64,000 nucleotides of DNA from Molossus alvarezi (Eukaryota; Chordata; Mammalia; Chiroptera; Molossidae), in NCBI GenBank assembly GCA_037176705.1, contig CM073898.1, forward strand, positions 22,862,488-22,926,487, written 5' to 3'. This document shows, piece by piece, positions 36,997 to 49,100 of the stretch. Each line of letters begins with the position of its first letter. Position 1 is the first letter of the stretch. A program made the translations under genes and the position numbers. The notes under the pieces were generated by a model, which was given only the letters and a program-made list of their open reading frames with translations, searched no databases and was not told the DNA's origin.

Positions 36997-38694
36997 AAAA
37001 GTTTTGATGATTCCATATGGAAAGAAAATGTGCCTTCTTTCTCCTCCTTCTCAGAGATTCACTGTTGCATTGACAGTTTTGTTTTCCACTGTTCTTCCTC
37101 GTTGCTGTCTCTCAAAGTACTTGAAGATTCACATATTCCCTAAAGTGGATGAGATGCTTCCACATGAACTTGTCTCTGAGGCTATCTGGTGGTCCTGGTT
37201 TGGTCTCCAACACTCTAGCTTTAGCCAAGTGTGTTGAGGAATTTTATTTGCATATAACTCAAGAGTGAGTCTACAGGACTCTATAAGTTATTTCCTTGCA
37301 CCAGCTTTAAAATCAACCCCCCCTTTTTTTTTGTCACCGATGCTGCTATTTCTTGCTGTTTTTTTCTCGGTCTGTCCTATATGTCTACAATTTATATCCC
37401 CATGATCATATATTTTAATCATATTTGTCCAATGAAACAGTGAGTGATAGCTCAGAACTTGGCATTATGGCAAACTTAATGCTGTCCTGTGGGTGTCTGG
37501 AAGCTTTGATCAGTTAAAAGATACACACACCACTTTGAATATGGCTAATGGGGCTACAATGCGAGATGTGCCTATTCTTGTTGACTCCGAACCCAGTGGT
37601 ACTAACCTCCTACCAGATTTGTCCCATCTCTTCCTGGGATTACATCTCTGAAGATGTGTTTGGATAAAGAGATGTCAGGGGATGCAACAGTAGAATCTCT
37701 TTGCATGGCATACATGGTTGCTGTTGCTTTTGTCTTTATTTGTGTATTTACCCAGAATTTGGAATAAACTGGTGTGGTGCAGAGGACTGGGGCTCATTCT
37801 CAGCTCTCCCCCTCCCTGGCGCTCCTCCTCCTCACTTTTGCAAACTCTGACAACCTACAGGCAAATGCTCTCATCTTCCACCTCTCCTCACCTCCTAAAA
37901 TTCTCTTAGAAGAATTTCATTTGTACTCACAACTTCTTCCATCCTCAAATTTATACAGATGACTTCCACGTCTATGCCTCTTTCAATATTTGAAATATCA
38001 AATCAAGCTTTTCCCCTTTGAGTTCTGGGAGAAAGCAGTGAAATATCTCCTGGAGTTCATTAGCAACGAAGTCTCAGTGGCTTGGTGGTAAATGTGAAAT
38101 GCTGATGCAGCTTGGCTCTGAGCTCAAATGGAAACCCCTGTGTTTTCTCACCTCGAGTTGAATTCATTCACCCATCTCCAGGTAGAACAGCCGGAGATCC
38201 CAGGCATCTCCACTGTGCAGAATACCTGTCCTAGCAAATGACCTGATGCAATAGTAAGTCTCGTGCACATGGGCCAACGTCAGAGAAAAAAGAGAGATGG
38301 GATAAAGAATATATGAAAAAGAGAAGGGTCTGAGCCACAAATACTGGAGGAATGCATATAAATAAATATAATACTATTCCTTCATAAGAATGGAAGCCTC
38401 CTTTTTTCTATGGAAAGTGAGGAATGAAAAAATAAATGTTTCTCAAGAACGTGCCCTGGATCAGTTTTATGCTTTCCACCCTCTCACGTATCCAGATGTC
38501 TCTGGGACATCCCCACCTGATGTCCACAGGCATCTCAACCCAAATCAAATTACGGCTAAAATTGAGGCTTCCCCTATAAAACATGTCTTTCTGTAAGAAA
38601 GTGGTGAATATCTTGGCAATTCCTTTCTCATTTTCCTCTCTCTACTCAATTATAAGACAATGCATTCTATACTACCATTTAAATACTAATTATT
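36997..38694. other. No gene or clear repeat
   Basis: Only short chance frames. The 37.78-38.0 kb part is pyrimidine-rich and might be an old LINE fragment, but I cannot support it. Confidence 0.4.
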
Positions 38695-38850
38695 GAAAAT
38701 GCATTGCTTTCTAGTTACTATATTAAGTACTTTACATGCACTGTCTTGATCATTCTTTCCACAATTCTGTAGGATAAGTAGCATAATCTCCATTTTACGA
38801 ATGAGAAAACAGACAATTACAAGGGTTAAGCATATTACTGGAGTGATATG
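38695..38850 (+). repeat. MIR SINE
   Basis: attaagtactttacatgcac, ttctgtaggataagtagcat, and ctccattttacgaatgagaa plus aacag match the MIR core well. Confidence 0.7.
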
Positions 38851-38919
38851 TTTCTCAAGTACACGATCTTAATCAGTGTGGACAACCACCACCCACACCT
38901 GGGCTCTTCGCTTTAGTAT

Positions 38920-39540
38920 CCTGCCAGCCTTTGTTATCTTTTGCCTGGAGACTATTGCAATTCACAGGAAATGGACCCTATAACTTCGGACTTGACTCCT
39001 TACAATTCACCCATCACAAGCTCTGCCTTCGGAGTGCTATTTTGAAAATGCAAATTTGATCAAGTAAATGTTCTGCTATAAAAGTTTCATAGACTCCCCG
39101 TCATGATGCAGCTGTTGCCTATCTGTCGAATCTCATCTCCCCTCTCCCCCACACATCCTAGGCTCTGCTGATGCTGAACTAATTGTCATTCCCAGGAAAT
39201 GCCAAGCTCATTTATGGCTTCTTACCTTTCTACGTGTCATTTCTTTCCTCTGACTACAATGCAATTATCTCACCTACCCCAACCCAGCCTTTGAAAGGCA
39301 AACTCGAACTTAATTATGAGCTTAAGTTCACCCTTGGGTGAACTCTTCCTTAAGCACACTTCAAACATACCTGTCAGGTTGTAGGCATTTCCTTACATTG
39401 TATTGTAACTGTCTGTTACAATGTCTGTCTGATTATGAAAGCCACCTTAAAGAATATAGAGAATCTTTGTCTTAGTGTCCCTCGTATTTGGCACAGTGAC
39501 TGACACACAATAGGTACCCAACATACACCTTTGTTTTCAG
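38920..39540 (+). repeat. L2-type LINE fragment
   Basis: Segments such as tgcaaatttgatcaagtaaa, ccttacattgtattgtaact, and tttggcacagtgactgacac followed by acaataggtacccaac are the L2 3' region in order. It contains a short 9 bp palindrome at 39325-39344. Confidence 0.55.
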
Positions 39541-40059
39541 TAGAGAAGGCACTTTATATCTCCAAAACTATATAAAAGATGCCTCGCATGGGAATGGACC
39601 AAGGGAGCACAAGACAGAATTTCACCTACAGTCTACAGATGACACTGTGGGCTTCAAATAACTATTCATTTAAGTATGCTAAGTAGAAATTAACAAGAAC
39701 AAGAAAAATGAAGTGCCTTGACTCTCTTTCTTGAGGCAGGAACTCTCCAACAAGAATCACCTTCCAGGGCAAATGCCTCTTGTTCCCATAAAAACAAGCA
39801 AGTTGTTAATAAGCATAAGTAATATATGATTATTGAATTTTGCCTATCCTATGAAGAGGATGAAAGAGTTGATGCTTTGCCTAGTTGGAGCTTGAGAAAT
39901 TATGGGTAGATTTCCAGGGAACCATGAAGAGTTTTATTATTAGGAAGCAAAATTTCCTCACAGACTGTATGATGTAAGGTGTTATAATACCAGGAAAAAA
40001 GAAAGGAGGTGGAGGGAGGCATCAAATTGATGGCATCACAGGAGTTGTACATACTTTGC

Positions 40060-40210
40060 TTCCTTCACCTTCACAAGGTGCTGGGAAGTCAACAGGACAC
40101 TGAGTTTCAGAGTGTTTAAATAACTCCTTCAAGTCACACGGCTGGCTAAGTGCCTTCCAGCCTAACTAGAAATTCTATGTTCCTTCCAATTCACTTCCTG
40201 CTCTTAAACC
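40060..40210 (+). repeat. MIR SINE 3' part
   Basis: gacactgagtttcagagtgt, aactccttcaagtcacacgg and ctggctaagtgcc follow MIR. Confidence 0.6.
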
Positions 40211-40975
40211 AGTACCCCTGGTCCCAAACCAATCCAAAGGTTTTTGTATTTTGTGTTTAACAGAGGGAGATACATGTTATAAGCCATCTAAGCAAAATGT
40301 CAAACTATAATTTCTCTACATACACACATACCACGAATGTTTAACAAATGACCCTCCGTCACTCGGAGATTCATCCTCGGGCGTTTATGTCAGATCAATA
40401 GATGGCAGATTCACTCTAGATGAATGATCAAGTGCAATTCAGAAACTGAGTCCACACGAGACTGACCCAGGATCTTGCTTTCCTCAGACCCTCATTCTGA
40501 ACTGTTCTCTGTTCACCTGTGCTTCTCCACCGGGAGGCAGAGAAAATGTTTTTTGGTGAGAGATCTCTGGAGAATAAATTCAAGTTTTGTATTTAATAGT
40601 TGTGATAATTCAAAAGTCAACTAACAGAAGCTGTAAGATTTGTTTGACAAGTGTGAAAATATATTTGTGTCAATTGTGCAGCAATTTGTACCATAATTCG
40701 CTGAAAAAATAGACCATACAAGTGATTTATGAGGTCGTGTTGCCCCTGACTTTTTCAGTAAGATGTTAATAATCAGAAAATAAATCAGCAGGCTTAACAA
40801 TAAAATATAATTTAAGACGTTGTGGGGGTACTTTGGTAATAACAGTAAAGCAGGACAGAAATACTATCATAATTACTCTTGATCATTCCCCCACCAAATT
40901 CTTCTTATATCCATAAAATATCTGTACAGACAAATTCTCACTCAACATCTCACTCCAATTTAGACACAGCTTTCC

Positions 40976-40978
<3 letters not shown>

Positions 40979-41020
<42 letters not shown>
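40979..41020. repeat. (CA)n microsatellite
   Basis: About 21 uninterrupted CA units. Confidence 0.97.
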
Positions 41021-41021
<1 letters not shown>

Positions 41022-41314
41022 TGTGTTTGTAATCTGGAGAAAATAACTGAAAACGATTAGATATTCTTTGTCCGTTTAGCATCGGGGATGAAAACACATG
41101 AAGCCTTCCCATTTCTTTCTGTTTATGCTCCAGCTTTGTTGATCTCGAAGCCAATTTGTGATGATGCTTTCTTTGCTGTTTGTATTCAGTGATCTTCCTT
41201 TCCACCCAGTGCACAGACATTATTACTAGGTATGCTGGCCTTCATTGGCAAAGGATGTGGTCTAGGCCGAGACTGCCCATCATCATTACTTAGAACCAGC
41301 TCATACATGTACTT

Positions 41315-41367
41315 GTAAACTGATAACAGATGCTACACTTGATTTTAGCCAAAAGGCCGAGAAATGA
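41315..41367 (-). pseudogene. RNU2: U2 snRNA pseudogene, 3'-truncated
   Basis: U2 is the spliceosomal RNA that pairs with the branch point. On the reverse strand the sequence reads ttctcggccttttggctaaa, then atcaagtgtagcatctgtta and tcagtttac, which is U2 from near its 5' end to about nucleotide 50, with a few changes and a small deletion in the branch-point recognition region. The Sm site and 3' stem-loops are absent, so it is not functional. catacat appears on both sides (41302-41308, 41369-41375) and may be a weak target-site duplication. Confidence 0.88.
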
Positions 41368-42534
41368 CCATACATATATTTTTAAATGAACATAATACCT
41401 TAGGTCCCAGTGGATTTTTTTCTTACCCTTCTCTACCAGGTAAGTGAATAGGTAGGCTCAGAACCACAGAGAAGTCTATAATTTTAGAACTACTTTCTTG
41501 AAATTATTTGTAACAAGTCAGCAAATCTTTAAAAAAAAAAAAAAAAAGGTGATCTCAAGGAAAAATCTCTTCTTTGACCAAAGATTGTCTGCACGATCTC
41601 TTTTGAGATAGGGGTAAGGAAAAAAAACAACAACAAAGAAACGGACTTGTTTATATTAAAAGATTTAACATAACATTTTTTATTCTTTGGGGAATTATAT
41701 GTTTTGTGGACTATCCTAGTTTATTAACTATGATAAGTAGCACTCTTTATAGTAGAAAACATATTCTAAGTAGTTATTAATACAACAAATTTCAGATCCG
41801 TTTTTAGGTTGAGATTTTCTTTATTTGGCTTCTCGGTGTTTCTAAACAATTCTGCAAATTTCAAATTTATGACAGTGTGCAATAATGCTTGTATACAAGC
41901 ATGTTTTTCTGAGCTACAGTAGAAACTGAGTGTTTCTTCCTTCTTCTCATTGAGAATTTTGACTTTGCACATAGGAACACATGATAGGTTTTACTAAGAA
42001 ATAATTTTGTTTCATAAACATTTTAAAAATTTACCTTGTAGCAAATAACCAAATAGTTCATAGGATTTTTATTTGAGGTCGGGGGAAGGGGGGGGATAAA
42101 GAAAGGCCATTTCCACTTGAATATTAACTGTTTTGGTGTCAAGAGATCCAGATGAATTTCCAAAATAAAGTTTTTATTCATCAATAGTTGTGTGACGAGA
42201 TTCTTTAAAACTGTCTTCTACAAACTTAAGGGATTCCTTGGCTTTCCCAGGGTTAAGATCTTTCAATACGATTCTTAGATTTATTGTTTTACTCTGAAAT
42301 TTCTATAATTTTTCGACTTTTAACTCTTTCAATCTTTATTATATCCTTGTTTTTAATTTTTCAGTCACAAAGCTGGAATCTACTCTAGGGAGATATTCTG
42401 CCTAGATTTTTTATGAGACCCCACTGTGCTCTAGAATAGTTACAATAGCATGGGTTATATTGTACTGTATTTGGTGTTTTTGTTTTTCGGTTTTTTTTAC
42501 ATGCCTGTTTCTTGTTCAACTGTAACCGTAACTC

Positions 42535-42625
42535 CTCAATAATGACAAGGTCAGGTTCTGAATTCACCGTTGAATCTCCAGGATGCAAAGAAGACAATCA
42601 ATAAACAATTGTTGAATGAATTAAG
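42535..42625 (+). repeat. L2 tail fragment
   Basis: gttgaatctccaggatgc followed by caatcaataaacaattgttg and aatgaat is the characteristic L2 3' end. Confidence 0.5.
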
Positions 42626-42829
42626 GGAAAAAATATCTGTAAGGGTCCAGGCTACAGTTTGCAAAGCAAGGTGTTAACCTGAGTCCAGAGTGTAGGCAAA
42701 CATAAATCAGAATTTAGGTAAAGATATCTCCTGTAACAAAGTCACAGACTCCAGGACCCACATGCACTGTTGTAACATGTAAAATGTGGTTAAGGGTTAG
42801 TGTAAAATTTATTTAAAATGTTACCAATA

Positions 42830-43002
42830 GCCCTGGCCAGTCTTGGCTCAGCATTTAAAGCATCAACCTGCGGTCCAGAGAGACCCGGGTTCAGTTCCCG
42901 CTAAGGGCACGTACCTTGGTTGCAGTTTGGCCTCAGCCTTGGTTGGGTTGTGTGGGTGGCAACCACTCAATGTGTCCCTTTCACGTAAATGTAAATGTTT
43001 CT

Positions 43003-43049
<47 letters not shown>

Positions 43050-43140
43050 CCCGCCCCCTTTCTCTCCCTCCTACTCTATCTGAACAAAAAATAGAAAAAT
43101 GTCCTTGGGTGAGGATAAAAAATAAATAAATAAATAAAAA
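42830..43140 (+). mobile_element. VES-type SINE with expanded CT tract
   Basis: Starts gccctggccagtcttggctc, B box near 42890, and ends gtccttgggtgaggataaaa with a taaa tail. The flanks share taaaatgtta (42814-42823 and 43141-43150) and further similarity after two mismatches. Its pyrimidine segment has grown into about 20 CT units at 43005-43047. Confidence 0.92.
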
Positions 43141-43159
43141 TAAAATGTTATAAATATTC

Positions 43160-44180
43160 TCCAGTGTCTTTTCCATAGTAGAGACAGATGCAGTTCAACC
43201 AATGGCAGTGTTTCTCATGTGCCAAGTGATGGTGATGGAGAAATGAGTGAAATGTAGACTACTCGGTTTAGTTGCTGAGCAAAAATTGGAAGATATATAA
43301 GTAAATAATTATACATCTTAATCCACAATGAAAAGCAAGTAAAATTAAGACGCTGCATTAGAAGAGTAATTTAGACAGTCCCTTACATTAAACAGTATTT
43401 TTTACTATTCCCAAAGATCCTGAAAGTTTTCCAATTTTTATTTTTCATTAAAAAAGTATCTATCAGTGTTTGAAATCACAGGAGAAGGTTAGCTTATTGA
43501 CTTACTAGCAGGGAGATCTTTGTAAGTAGCCTGAGACAGAGCTGACCAGAAAAATCATAGTAAGTAAACTACTTCTGAAAACCAGAATGTAATATTCCTT
43601 ATTTAAGGTAATACCTATAAAATGAAAATGTATAGATCATAACTCCTCTTGTCTGAGTATCAGGAAGTCTGCCAACCACTTCTCTTGGCTATGAAAGTTT
43701 TTTCCAGAAGGCAGAATAAATTCTCTAGTGACAAAACAAGAACCCAAGCCCCTAATGAATGCTTTTGCTGATAAATTCCTGTCTCTCGAATGATCTACTT
43801 GTACCCATTTAGTCAAAGAAGAAATGTGGAGTCATCTCTGCCAATCTCTCTCCCTTACTTCTCATTCAAAGGTCTCAAATAGGGAGAATCCCTCTTTCTC
43901 TAACCTCTTGCTTCCTTGAAATGACTTCCAGGTGGGAGCAGAATGCTCATTACCAAGTCCAACTCAGCATTTCAGTTCCTCGTGGCTTTTCCCCACAAGA
44001 AAAAGGCATATTGCTCTTATTCAGTTGGTGAAGTGGGCAGGATTGTAGGCTATATTATTCTCTTAAATGGATTAATATGTTGAAAAACAGGATTCATGTG
44101 TGGTCTTCCCTCACAGTGCTTGCTCTCTCTTTCACTCTTGCTGACTTCTCGGGTTTAACTGTTCCCAGGTCCCATCTGAC
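43160..44180. other. No gene or recognised repeat
   Basis: Intergenic-looking sequence between a VES and an L1 3' end. Confidence 0.45.
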
Positions 44181-44189
44181 GCTATATGG

Positions 44190-44722
44190 AATACTCCACT
44201 TGTAGAAATAGATTCTAAGAAGCCTGAAACACCAATCAGAAAGAATATATGTACCCCCCTGTTTGTAGCAGCACTATTTGCAATAGCTGGAAACAGCTCA
44301 AATGTCCATCAGTAGACAAATGGATAAAAAAGCTGTGGTACATATACACAATGGAACGCTATGCAGCTGTGAGAGAAAGATCTCTTACCCTTTGAGACGA
44401 CACGGAGGGACCTGGAGAGTATTATGCTGAGTGAAATAAGCCAGTCAGAGAAAGACAAGTATCACATGACTCACTTATTTGTGGAATATAATGAACAAAA
44501 TAAGGTGATGATCAAAACAGACCCCAAGACAATCTTCCAAGCAGGAGGGCGGTGGGGAGGAAAGAGATAAACCAAAGAACTTCTGCGTATAACCATAACC
44601 AATGGACAGAGACAACAATGCTAGGAGTGGTGTGGGGACAGGAGAGGGTGTCAATGGGGAGAAAAGAAGAAACACCTGTAACAAAAATAAATTAATTAAA
44701 TTTAAAATAAATAAATAAAAAT
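44190..44722 (+). mobile_element. 5'-truncated L1 3' end
   Basis: Begins in the ORF2 C-terminal region (gaaacaccaatcagaaagaa, then tttgtagcagcactatttgc) and ends in the bat-type 3' UTR and taaa tail. A weak duplication, gctatat, is seen at 44181-44187 and 44723-44729. Confidence 0.85.
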
Positions 44723-45001
44723 GCTATATTCTATTAAAAAAGGAAAAGCTTAGTTCTAGAAGTTCTGGTTAAGATTTATCTCTTAGTCTGGCTTCTTAAT
44801 TTGGTGAAACAAGCTATGTCAATTCTTTCCTATGTCACCAGCTTCCTTGATTTTGGAGTGAAGAAATCAAGAAGCATCATTTCAGCCTCTAGTCCTTGCT
44901 TCATTTTCTTATTTTATTCCTTATGGAGTCAAACTTTTCATACTAAAGCAGATATTTCATTTTGAACGTCATATGCTTCTTTGTGATTAAAAACACAGGA
45001 G

Positions 45002-45117
45002 GAGGAGGTTTTGATTTATTAGACTATATCAAACCTCCAACAATAGATTACTTGATTAGCTAAGATCAGAGAGGAGCAGGTTTTGATTTATTAGTCTATA
45101 TCAAACCTCCAACAATA
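45002..45117 (+). repeat. Local direct duplication, about 45 bp x2
   Basis: 45002-45045 and 45073-45117 share ggttttgatttattag, then tatatcaaacctccaacaat, with one substitution and a two-base gap. 27 bases separate them. Confidence 0.93.
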
Positions 45118-45243
45118 CAGGGTGGGGCAAAAGTAGGTTCGCAATTGTATGGAAAATAGTACAATAATTAATAAATAATAATATAAGAATAAATTCTTTG
45201 TTTCACATACTCACAACTGTAAACCTATTTTTACCCTACCCTA
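45118..45243 (+). mobile_element. Mariner-type MITE, copy 3 (best preserved)
   Basis: Left end cagggtggggcaaaagtagg, right end aacctatttttaccctaccc, with TA on both outer sides. It sits exactly at the end of the second copy of a local 45 bp duplication. It has no coding capacity, so a mariner transposase encoded elsewhere must have moved it. Confidence 0.88.
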
Positions 45244-45265
45244 TATATTAATTCTATTATTTTGG

Positions 45266-45518
45266 GTTTTTTTTTATTTTTATTTTTTATCCTCACCCGA
45301 GGACATTTTTGTTCAGATAGAGCAGGAGGGAGAGAGAGAGGAGGAGCCAGAGAGGGAAACATCGATGTGAAGGGACACATCAAGTGGTTGCCACCCGCAC
45401 GATCAACCAGGGCCGGGGACAAACTGCAACCGAGGTACTCGCCCCTAGGGAGAACCGAACCCGGGTCTCTCTGTACCTCAGGCCGTCGCTCCAACCGCTG
45501 AGCCAAACCGGCCAGGGC
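45266..45518 (-). mobile_element. VES-type SINE, second subtype, reverse orientation
   Basis: In reverse it starts gccctggccggtttggctca and ends in cctcgggtgagga plus an A-rich tail. A 12 bp duplication, ctattattttgg, lies at 45254-45265 and 45519-45530. It is about 20 bases downstream of a MITE. Confidence 0.94.
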
Positions 45519-46392
45519 CTATTATTTTGGTTTTATACGTTATGTTTTTATTTTACTTTTTGCCTCATTTTGGAATATCATTATCTCTAGGTTGAATAAC
45601 TGCATTAATATCCTACTCAGTTTCCACCACTGTCCACTATGGACGTCATGCTCTTTGTGAGGCATATCTCAGTAAGGCCAGCTTTATAGGCACATGATCC
45701 AATCATAAGGGCCTTGCATTCAGAAGGGCCCTTCACTTGCTTTAACGATGTGTTATCATTTTCTTGAAATTCCTGATTTTATCTTTAAATTTGTGTCTTG
45801 TAAATGAAGTCTGATAGATGTAAAAAGGGATCCATGTTTTCTGTAAATATGCATAGCTATCATTCAACCAAATGATCTAAAATATAGTGTATAATACTAA
45901 TAATATACTATAATTTATTATATTTGAACAGTAATTTTCATAGTCTATATTAAAGGAAATTCTTGGTATCTTATGTGTTTCTGCATCTAATATTTATTGA
46001 GCACAGTGTATAGTGGTTGATTAATACAGTGCTACTACTAGAAAAGAATATGATGAGGTTCCTTGGTCATTTTTGTTTCTTAGAACCCTATTAATGACCT
46101 CTGGTCTGCATAGTAAGCAAGCTGTGGTTCAAGCTGCATATTAAGAAAGCTTGTTCTCTAAGGCTGTCAATGCCTTCTTTCACTCAGTTGTAGAATTAAC
46201 ATACCTTATACTCACTTTGAATCTCACTGAACTCGCATGCATTGTGGATCTGGTGGTATTTTGTACTTAGGGGCATCTTTGATGCTGCGTATGAATGAGG
46301 CAGCAAGGAACAGGGGCACACATACTGCATGTACCTTGTCTGCTATCATGAATGATATAATGATTAGCTTAAGAAGCATGGACAAGTTATAG

Positions 46393-46765
46393 CTAAACCA
46401 AAGAAACAGAACCAATAGGAGATACAGATTTTAAGATTTATTGCAAGAGAACAGTATACATATTATGAGAGTTGGATAGACAAGGCTAAAATCCATAGGG
46501 CAGATTCCCAGGAATGACTGACAGGGACTCTTGAGTGTGAGTTGAAGATTCTAACCACTGGTGGAATTTCTTCTTCTTCAGAAATCTCTCTCCTCTTAGC
46601 GTCTTTCAACTATTTGAATCAGGCCCACTTAGATGGTCTAGGATAAACTTCCTTACATAAAGTCAACTAAGTATGGACTTGAATCATGTTTACAAAACAC
46701 CTTTACAAGATTAGGATTTGATTGAGTATTTGGGGACTGTCTCCTAGCCAAGTTTACACATAAAG
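46393..46765 (+). mobile_element. MLT2-type LTR (ERVL)
   Basis: aagaaacagaaccaatagga near the start, ttcttcttcttcagaaatct and caactatttgaatcaggccc in the middle, and ctagccaagtttacacataa at the end match the MLT2 order. Confidence 0.65.
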
Positions 46766-46770
46766 CTTTC

Positions 46771-46817
46771 TTTCTTTATTTTCATTCTTTTACCTTTCTT
46801 TCTTTATTTTCATTACC
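46771..46817 (+). repeat. Short pyrimidine-rich direct repeat
   Basis: ctttctttctttattttcat occurs at 46771 and again at about 46797. Confidence 0.8.
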
Positions 46818-46889
46818 TGAATGGGTAATTTTAAATGACCTCTCTTAGAGCTTTCTGATTCTAGCTTCAGCTTGATGAAGTCTGCTTTT

Positions 46890-48290
46890 GAAACCCTCTA
46901 GTGAATTTTTATATTCAGTTATTATATTCTTCACATCCAAAATTTCTGTTTGGTTCTTTTTGTATTTTCTTTCTCTTTGTTGATATTTCCATTTTGTTTA
47001 TGCATTATTTTCCCGAGCTTGTTGAGCATCTTTATGGTGGTTATCTTTAATTCTTTGTCAGATCATTCAAATACTTGCATGTCTTTAGGGTTTCTGAAGA
47101 CCTATTTTGTTCCTTTGATTGGGTCATGTTTCCTTTTTTCTTTGTGTGCTTTGTTACTTGGTGTTGGGTTTGCCATTTGAAATATCAGTTATCTCTGATC
47201 TTTCAGAGGTTGGCTTCATACAGGAAAAAACTTTTACTAATCAAAACAGAATGTCTGTGGTTCTTTTATATCTTTCCATGTTGATATGTCCTCTCTGGAC
47301 TGGTGCCAGAAAATTCCTAATTAGAGAAATTTGCAGATTTCTTTTTTCCAGAGCTCATAATCTCTTGCTCCCTCTTGTGTCTATACGCAGTTCTGCGGGT
47401 TCTCTGGAGGTGCCACAGGATGCCCGGCTCCCTTGTTCACAACAGCATCCTGGCTTCTAATAGCATCCTGGGTCCCATTTGTGCACCGAGTCAGGTAAGA
47501 CAAAAGCCAGTCCCCTAGGTAGTTACCCGCACCCTCAAAAGCTAGAATGTTGGTCAGATGCTTCATTCTTCTCTTTCTATCCTGAGAAAAAGGCCCCTAG
47601 CTATACTGGCTCTCTCTTCTGTATCACGGGTCCTCTGGAGCAACAGCAAGCCACCCAGATTTCTATTGTTCTCAGTCGCACCCCAGACATACAGAATGTG
47701 CAGGTCCCTTCAGGACTCCAATACAGGTGAGATGGAAAGTAATTATTTGGGCAGCCCCTGGAAGAGCATGAATGCTGGACAAACTCTCAATTCTTTTCCT
47801 CCATGAGGAGTAGTCAAGAGTCTGGGATTTGCTCGTCTCATTCTGCACTGAGTTGGGAAAGGAACTATGGAAAATAAGTGTGTGTTAGTTCAAATCATTG
47901 CCTTTGTTTTCAGTTATCTCCAGCCTAGCACCCTTCCCTGTCAGCAGGAGATTCAAGGAAAACAGAAACAAGTCTCATAGGCAGTCTCCTTGAAAGTCTG
48001 AGCAATGGGCATATTTCAGTCTTTTCTTTCTCTCTGGGGAGAATCCAGGAGTTGGGGCTTTTCTCTGGGTTGCACCATGCTGAGCCCAGAGGAAGAAAGA
48101 AGGCAAGTGAGGGCTATGACTTTTCCTCCCGGTTTCAACGTGGCTGGTTCTGCACTGGGCCTTATCTACAGCTGTCTCTCAACTGGTTTCCAAATTTCTC
48201 ACAAAGGGAATTGGTCCACGTACTGTTGTATTGTTTGTAAGCTAGTGTCTCCACAGTAAGAAGGAGGGTCTGAGGCTCATTATTTTAATA
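46890..48290 (-). mobile_element. Probable L1 5'-region sequence in antisense
   Basis: atttctgtttggttcttttt, tctctttgttgatatttcca and gagcatctttatggtggtta resemble the reverse of the 5' part of older L1 elements. The following GC-richer 1 kb is compatible with an L1M 5' UTR. The family and far boundary are uncertain. Confidence 0.45.
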
Positions 48291-48604
48291 GATTGTTAAT
48301 GTCACCCTTCTATTACCACTTATAAAATTAAAATTTTAGAAGCATTGTCACTAAATCGGGAATAAAAAAGATAAGGATGAGATTTCCACAGCTTCTCATC
48401 AGCACTGTATTTGATTAGAAAGAACAAAAATAACATCATTGGAAGAAGAAATAATTGTCCATGTAGAACCTCCCCCCAAATCTATAAACACAAAATCTTA
48501 GAATGAGGGGGCTTGAAAAAGTGGAGAGATATACAATTAATACATGAAAATTATTTGCATTTCTATACATTATCAACCACAGTATGAACATATAAACAAA
48601 TTAG

Positions 48605-49100
48605 ATATTTAGGCTGCATAAAAAACCACCCTAAGATTTAGTGGCTTAAAAGCACAATGACCATTTTTTTGCTTATAAATTTACAAATTTGGCAGTTTGC
48701 TGAAGACAGCTTGTCTTTTTCATGTGACATCTGTTGGGGCAAGTTCCCTGGGGAAGAGAATACCCACTTTGAAGATGACCAGTTGGGCTAGATGCTCACT
48801 GTAGGCTGTGTGCTGGCAATCCAGTCTCGCTTATGCATGGCCCTTTCTGTGGGCTGCTTGGACTTCCTTATGACATGGTGGCTGGGTTCCAAGAGTGAAT
48901 ATCCAAAGAACACAGGCAGAGAGGAATTGCATTTTAATGAAAACCTCATATGTCACTTAGTGTCATTTCGCCAAACTTTATGGCTTAAGGCAGTCCTCTC
49001 TGTTTCGAAGATAAGAAACATAAATTCCAATCCTACTGGAGGGATTGTTAAAAAAAAATCAAGTGGTCATTTTTGGAAAATACAATCTGCCTTTTTAAAA
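48605..49100 (-). mobile_element. MLT1-type LTR, reverse
   Basis: agatttagtggcttaaaagc at the left, catggtggctgggttccaag in the middle and tttttggaaaatacaatctg at the right are reversed MLT1 features. Confidence 0.65.
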
